Shown here in pieces: positions 59,908 to 64,000 of a stretch of DNA of 64,000 nt. The position numbers were made by a program, and so were the translations under genes. A model generated the notes under the pieces. That model was given only the letters and a program-made list of their open reading frames with translations. It had not been told where the DNA came from and ran no database searches. Origin of the DNA: Strobilurus pachycystidiatus (lineage: Eukaryota > Basidiomycota > Agaricomycetes > Agaricales > Physalacriaceae). Position 1 is the stretch's first letter, and every line of letters starts with the position of its first letter. Where the stretch lies: assembly GCA_019915135.1 (NCBI GenBank), contig JAHLMK010000007.1, positions 496,001-560,000 of the forward strand, written 5' to 3'.

Positions 59908-61878
59908 ACTCCCTCGAACCGTTATCCCTTCTATCACACTTCCTTATGATATGACTATGACGAACAATTCCTTCCAAGATGCTGTCCATGAACAACTAAT
60001 AGCTTTCTCGCTTTCATATCTGTTACGTCGCGTTGTGTCGTTACGCTCCCCATCCCCACTATTATCATAGCATAGCTACAGTCACATCTAAAGCATCGCC
60101 CCATGTATCCCCCTAGCCGTCTATCCTCATATTGTATTAAAATAGCGACTATCTCGCAGGATCTCAATTCATTTATCGTTACTTGCTCCCATAGATTCCA
60201 CGAGGTGCAGCATTTAGCGCTTAGCTATGGCGTTTAGCTGTGAAGGCAGCCTGTGCACAGCGCTCATCGATAACATATCAGTGATAGTGAGTACCCGCCT
60301 TTGTTCAGGTCCTGCGACTCTGACCACACTACACGTGGGAAGAATGGAAGGCTATGTTTTTAGACCTGTTAGTTGTTCTCTGTTTAAAAAATGTGAACAC
60401 CCAAAAGGGAGACTGAAGATGTACAAGGTTACGTTCTATTTGATTGCACCAGGACACCGACAGCTACCCAGGGATGAGTGCCGCATGCAATGAAATCAGC
60501 TTTTCCGACTCTCTCAGGACCTTGTCAGAATGGATCGCGCCTCACGCTGGAGATTACAGCAGAGATCAGCACAGTGATTCTTTTTCTTATTGTCTGTCGA
60601 CGCCGCGACGTACCCTGCCCGCATCAATGGGATCGATCCGATTCAAGGACGGAGGAGCATGAAACTCAAGTGCGGGCGCAGGTACGTCGTTAATTCAAAG
60701 CCTCTTCAAGTTCAAGCGCAGTGATTAGTCTGCCAAGGGCCATTTTGAGAGCATCATGGTCCCGAAACCGAAGTACTGTGACTGATGAGTAGGTTCCATC
60801 CGTGCATATGGCATCTACCTGAAATTGGCTTGCGATTAGCGTCAAAAGTGAATATTGGGGTTTGAATAGAACGGGACAAGATATGTGGATATCTTGAACA
60901 AGTTAGACAGCGCCTTCAAGTCATGACCAGGCGCGTGTTCTTCTTTTCCAGTGTTCCCCGTATCGCTTTTGTGACCGTCCGCGGGATGACGGCAGCTGCG
61001 AAAGATCCAATTATGGCATACCCCAAAACAATTATTTACTTGGCTGGTAGGAAAAGAGGGTGAATTATACCTTGTCCAATCTCGACCTGATCTTTGAGTC
61101 GACGCCGCGTCGTCGCCGACGCATGTTTTTGACTTACGGAACTCATCCATCGGCGATCACAACCTGATTTTCTAAGGGCAGACATGAGCAGTGCCACACG
61201 CCACGTCATCACGGTATAAATACTCCTTGGCGGCGGTGCAGTCAAAATCAGACCTGAATCATAATGAAATGGAGTAAGGCGTGTACTTAGCGCGCACTAC
61301 TGACCTCGCGCGATAGATCCGGATCCCTATTCAATAGCATAGTGTCACTTCATTGGCTGATGTTTCCGAGGACCGAAAGAGTCCATTTCCAGGAAAGAAA
61401 TACCCCCCCATCGAGAACCTGAGACCCTTGAAACCCGCCCGTGACACCGACGTACACACGCACACCTCGTGTTGGCCGTTCGTTCTGAAGAATGGAAGCA
61501 TGAACTAGTCCTGTTCCTATCCCGTGTATGACAGGCCCAGGTCGCATAAGGACTCGCAGATTGGCCCGTTACGCGAGTCTTCCAAGTCCCGGCAATCTCC
61601 CTGAAACAAAGTGGAGCTGCGCGTCCAGCCAGTCGGTCCAGAGATCCCAGACCACGACCAGACGAATCAGTGAGATGGGGCTTAAGGCGGTCGACTGATG
61701 AGATTCAGATCTTCATACTCAGCGGTCGGCTTCCTCGAAATAGAGTAGCCAAGAATAGGCAGCCCGGCTAAGCCGCCCTCGTGTCGATGTGACGCGACGC
61801 GCTAATGAGATCACGTGGAACGCGAATATTCAAATCAATTACCTAAATTTTCCCGTTTCGCCACCTTCACAGTGAACT
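59908..61878. other. Long intergenic region, no gene seen
   Basis: About 2 kb between the C2H2 and PRiA4-type genes. Only short frames on either strand, with no domains. Confidence 0.45.
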
Positions 61879-63797
61879 ATGACGAGCGACCTACTCAGTG
61901 CCCTTCGAGGGATGGGTGTGTCCGACGGCGCCTTCCCAAGCAACTCCAGGCGCGCGGAACAGCGGCCCGTCTTCGTGCAGCTCGCGCCCACTGACGACGG
62001 CGCCGGCATGCTGGACGTATTTTTTGAACGTGTGTTCGTTCCTTGAAAGCTGAGATAAAATGCCATTGAGATTTACAATAGACCCCGATAACTACCGCAA
62101 GCACGTTGGACCAGATGGATATGTTCGGTCCTGGGGATTTTACCCTGTGGGTGGCTCTGTTGGTGGCTGAACGGGATTCGCTGACCCTTGTACTGCTGTA
62201 GTACATCGAAGCGGGCAAAGCAGGAGCGGGCCACGAGGATGTCGGTCTTTCGGCGCGTTTTCGACAAGTAAGTAGTATCCGTTGAGTCTCTTGATGGAGC
62301 ATTCTGATGCACGCGTCATTCTGCAGATGCAGCATCAATTCACATATGCACCGCTCAATAATGAGACGAGACTCAAGGGCCCAGAAGATCAATTCATGCA
62401 AGCGCTCCTTGCGCGCAGGGTATGTGGCTTGTCGTCTCCGGCCCGCTAACTCATTCGACATACCCATAGAAACGTGAGCTCAAGTCTATCGACCTGGGCG
62501 ACCTCACACGACGCGACTTTGTTCTCAAGATATACATGCCGTGATAATTTTGCGTCTATTTGTACCAGCCTACACTGCTAACTCATCGTTAGAGAGATCG
62601 AAAAGGAGAATGGGGAGCCACGTATCTGGAGACGATTTGTCGTCTCCGGCGGCATGTCGCTAGACGTGTTTCAAGACAAGGTCTTAGCGCCTTTAATGGG
62701 CTGGTGCGGTCAACTCTAAAACTCTAATGGCTAATCCTCGACCGCATCCCCGCAGGGTTCGCAATTTCCACGCACATATATTAACGGACTATCGCGATGG
62801 TACGCAGTTTGGGCCCAAGGTATCCATATGCGCCCTATCTCTATATCAACCGAAGATCGATTGACTTTTCAACGTGTTTAGAAGAGCCAAGCCATAGATA
62901 TGATGCACCTGTCCGATGTGCGTAAACACACGTCTCTAGATGTTCGTGGTTCACCAACCTCCCACAGTCCGGACACGCTTTCTTACCGGAGGACGAATAT
63001 TGTCTGGCGCATGTCGTTTCCGAGGTGGGTGGCGCGATGAAGTACGAATATGATTTGGGGGATCATTTTTGCCACGACATCGAGGTTAGTTGTCCGTGTA
63101 TTCGAGCCTTTGAGCATCATCTATAGCGAGTTTAGGTTGAGCACATTCTCCCCGTGGAGAACAGTACCGGCGCCGTGAAAGTCTTGGCTGGATCTGGTAT
63201 CTGCCCGATGGAAAATGGACAAGGAAATGTCAGATGGGCGGAGAAACTCAATACGATCAAGAACGGATCGCCCAAGGACAAGCAGCAGGCCCTCAAGGAG
63301 ATCTACTCGATGCCCAACTATAAGGACCGGAAGTGGAATCTACGGCCCACATTCGATCCGGACTACTTCGATGTCGCCGAGACGCAGAACGCTGTTCTGA
63401 CCGCTTTGGGGACAAAGGGATCGTTCCCTGCTGGTGCCAAAGTATACAGGATGCCGATGTCATTGGAAGGCTTCTATGTGGGCCATGAGAGAGGGAAGAT
63501 CTCCAAAAAGACGACGAGGGAGGTTACGCCTTCGACTGATTCTTGGGGGTTCTTTGAAGAGCTGAAGAAGGATGGGAGGGATAGGATCACCAACACGGCT
63601 TGCGCTGCGTGTGGGAGTCCACACGATCTCAAGATATGCACTGGGTGTCGCCAAAGGTTCTACTGCTCCCCGGCATGTCAGAAGGTAGGACATATCTCAC
63701 TCGATCAATGTGTTTGCTGATTGGGCTCAAGGGTCACTGGAAATCGACGCATAAGCAGGAGTGTTCAGAGTTGAAGAGGAAGAAGACATCGGGCTAA
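61879..63797 (+). CDS. PRiA4-ORF3-like domain protein with C-terminal MYND zinc finger
   Basis: ATG 61879 (MTSDLLSALRGMGVSDG). About nine small exons with introns of 45-60 bp carry the start region. The middle part matches the plasmid pRiA4b ORF-3 / IS1096 family: a WRRFVVSGGMSLDVFQDKVL block, then WVRNFHAHIL, ending with GHAFLPEDEYCLAHVVSE, MKYEYDLGDHFCHDIEVE and ENSTGAVKVLAGSGICPMEN with a RWAEKLN segment. The C terminus adds a MYND zinc finger (CAACGSP...CTGC...YCSPACQ...HWKSTHKQEC), its last two Cys/His restored across a 47 bp intron (63687-63733). PRiA4 domains are of unknown function; MYND fingers bind proteins. The fusion suggests a protein-interaction adaptor. It ends at TAA 63795-63797. 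Confidence 0.85.
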
Positions 63798-64000
63798 AGT
63801 CTTGTTCTATCAAGTACCACGCACTATTGGAGGCTGCTGCGAAAGTGGAATCAATGAGCCGCTCGCCTGGCCTAATTTGAGTTTGAAACCCTGACTTCGG
63901 CATCGCGGCTTGATACTCTTTAAAGTTTAGACGCTTGGATCTCGAACTTTGTTCCCTTGATCGACTACTTATCACTTCAGATCGATCTACAACAACACCT

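Overview
The window reads as nuclear DNA of a filamentous basidiomycete (Agaricomycetes). Genes are split by many very short GT-AG introns (mostly 45-65 bp). The families present are typical of mushroom-forming fungi: aegerolysin, extracellular intradiol dioxygenase, microsomal P450, multicopper-type tyrosinase, an MLKL-like four-helix/pseudokinase protein and PRiA4-type proteins. Gene order mixes both strands, with no operon logic. Exon joins were worked out by eye from splice signals and reading frame, so internal exon borders are less certain than gene identities.

Layout. 1-10 kb: the end of a single-pass membrane protein, a large minus-strand C2H2 zinc-finger gene, a divergently transcribed L-rhamnonate dehydratase (LRA3), then two convergent C2H2 genes. 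11-15 kb: a scrap of an MFS transporter and a plus-strand gene with an MLKL-like N-terminal bundle, a degenerate kinase domain and a Gln-rich tail. 15-21 kb: a membrane-anchored SGNH-hydrolase protein, an aegerolysin and a secreted intradiol-dioxygenase-like protein. 22-28 kb: a P450, another C2H2 gene and an ICMT-like methyltransferase. 29-35 kb: a tyrosinase broken by several frameshifts, convergent with a full Argonaute. 35-42 kb: mostly non-coding, with a possible trace of a carbamoyl-phosphate-synthase small chain and one large unknown conserved-looking gene. 42-46 kb: an SPFH/band-7 protein and an alpha/beta hydrolase. 47-52 kb: an inverted pair of MITE-like repeats, a YggS-type PLP protein, a degenerate minisatellite of about 115 bp units, and the mannosyltransferase ALG12. 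53-64 kb: a Zn2Cys6 regulator, a further C2H2 regulator and a PRiA4-ORF3/MYND fusion.

The genes do not form one pathway. Themes are regulation (six zinc-finger regulators), RNA silencing (Argonaute), putative regulated cell death or membrane attack (MLKL-like protein, aegerolysin) and aromatic/phenolic chemistry (intradiol dioxygenase, P450, dead tyrosinase). The strongest candidate for something little described is the MLKL-like pseudokinase gene at 12.2-14.7 kb.
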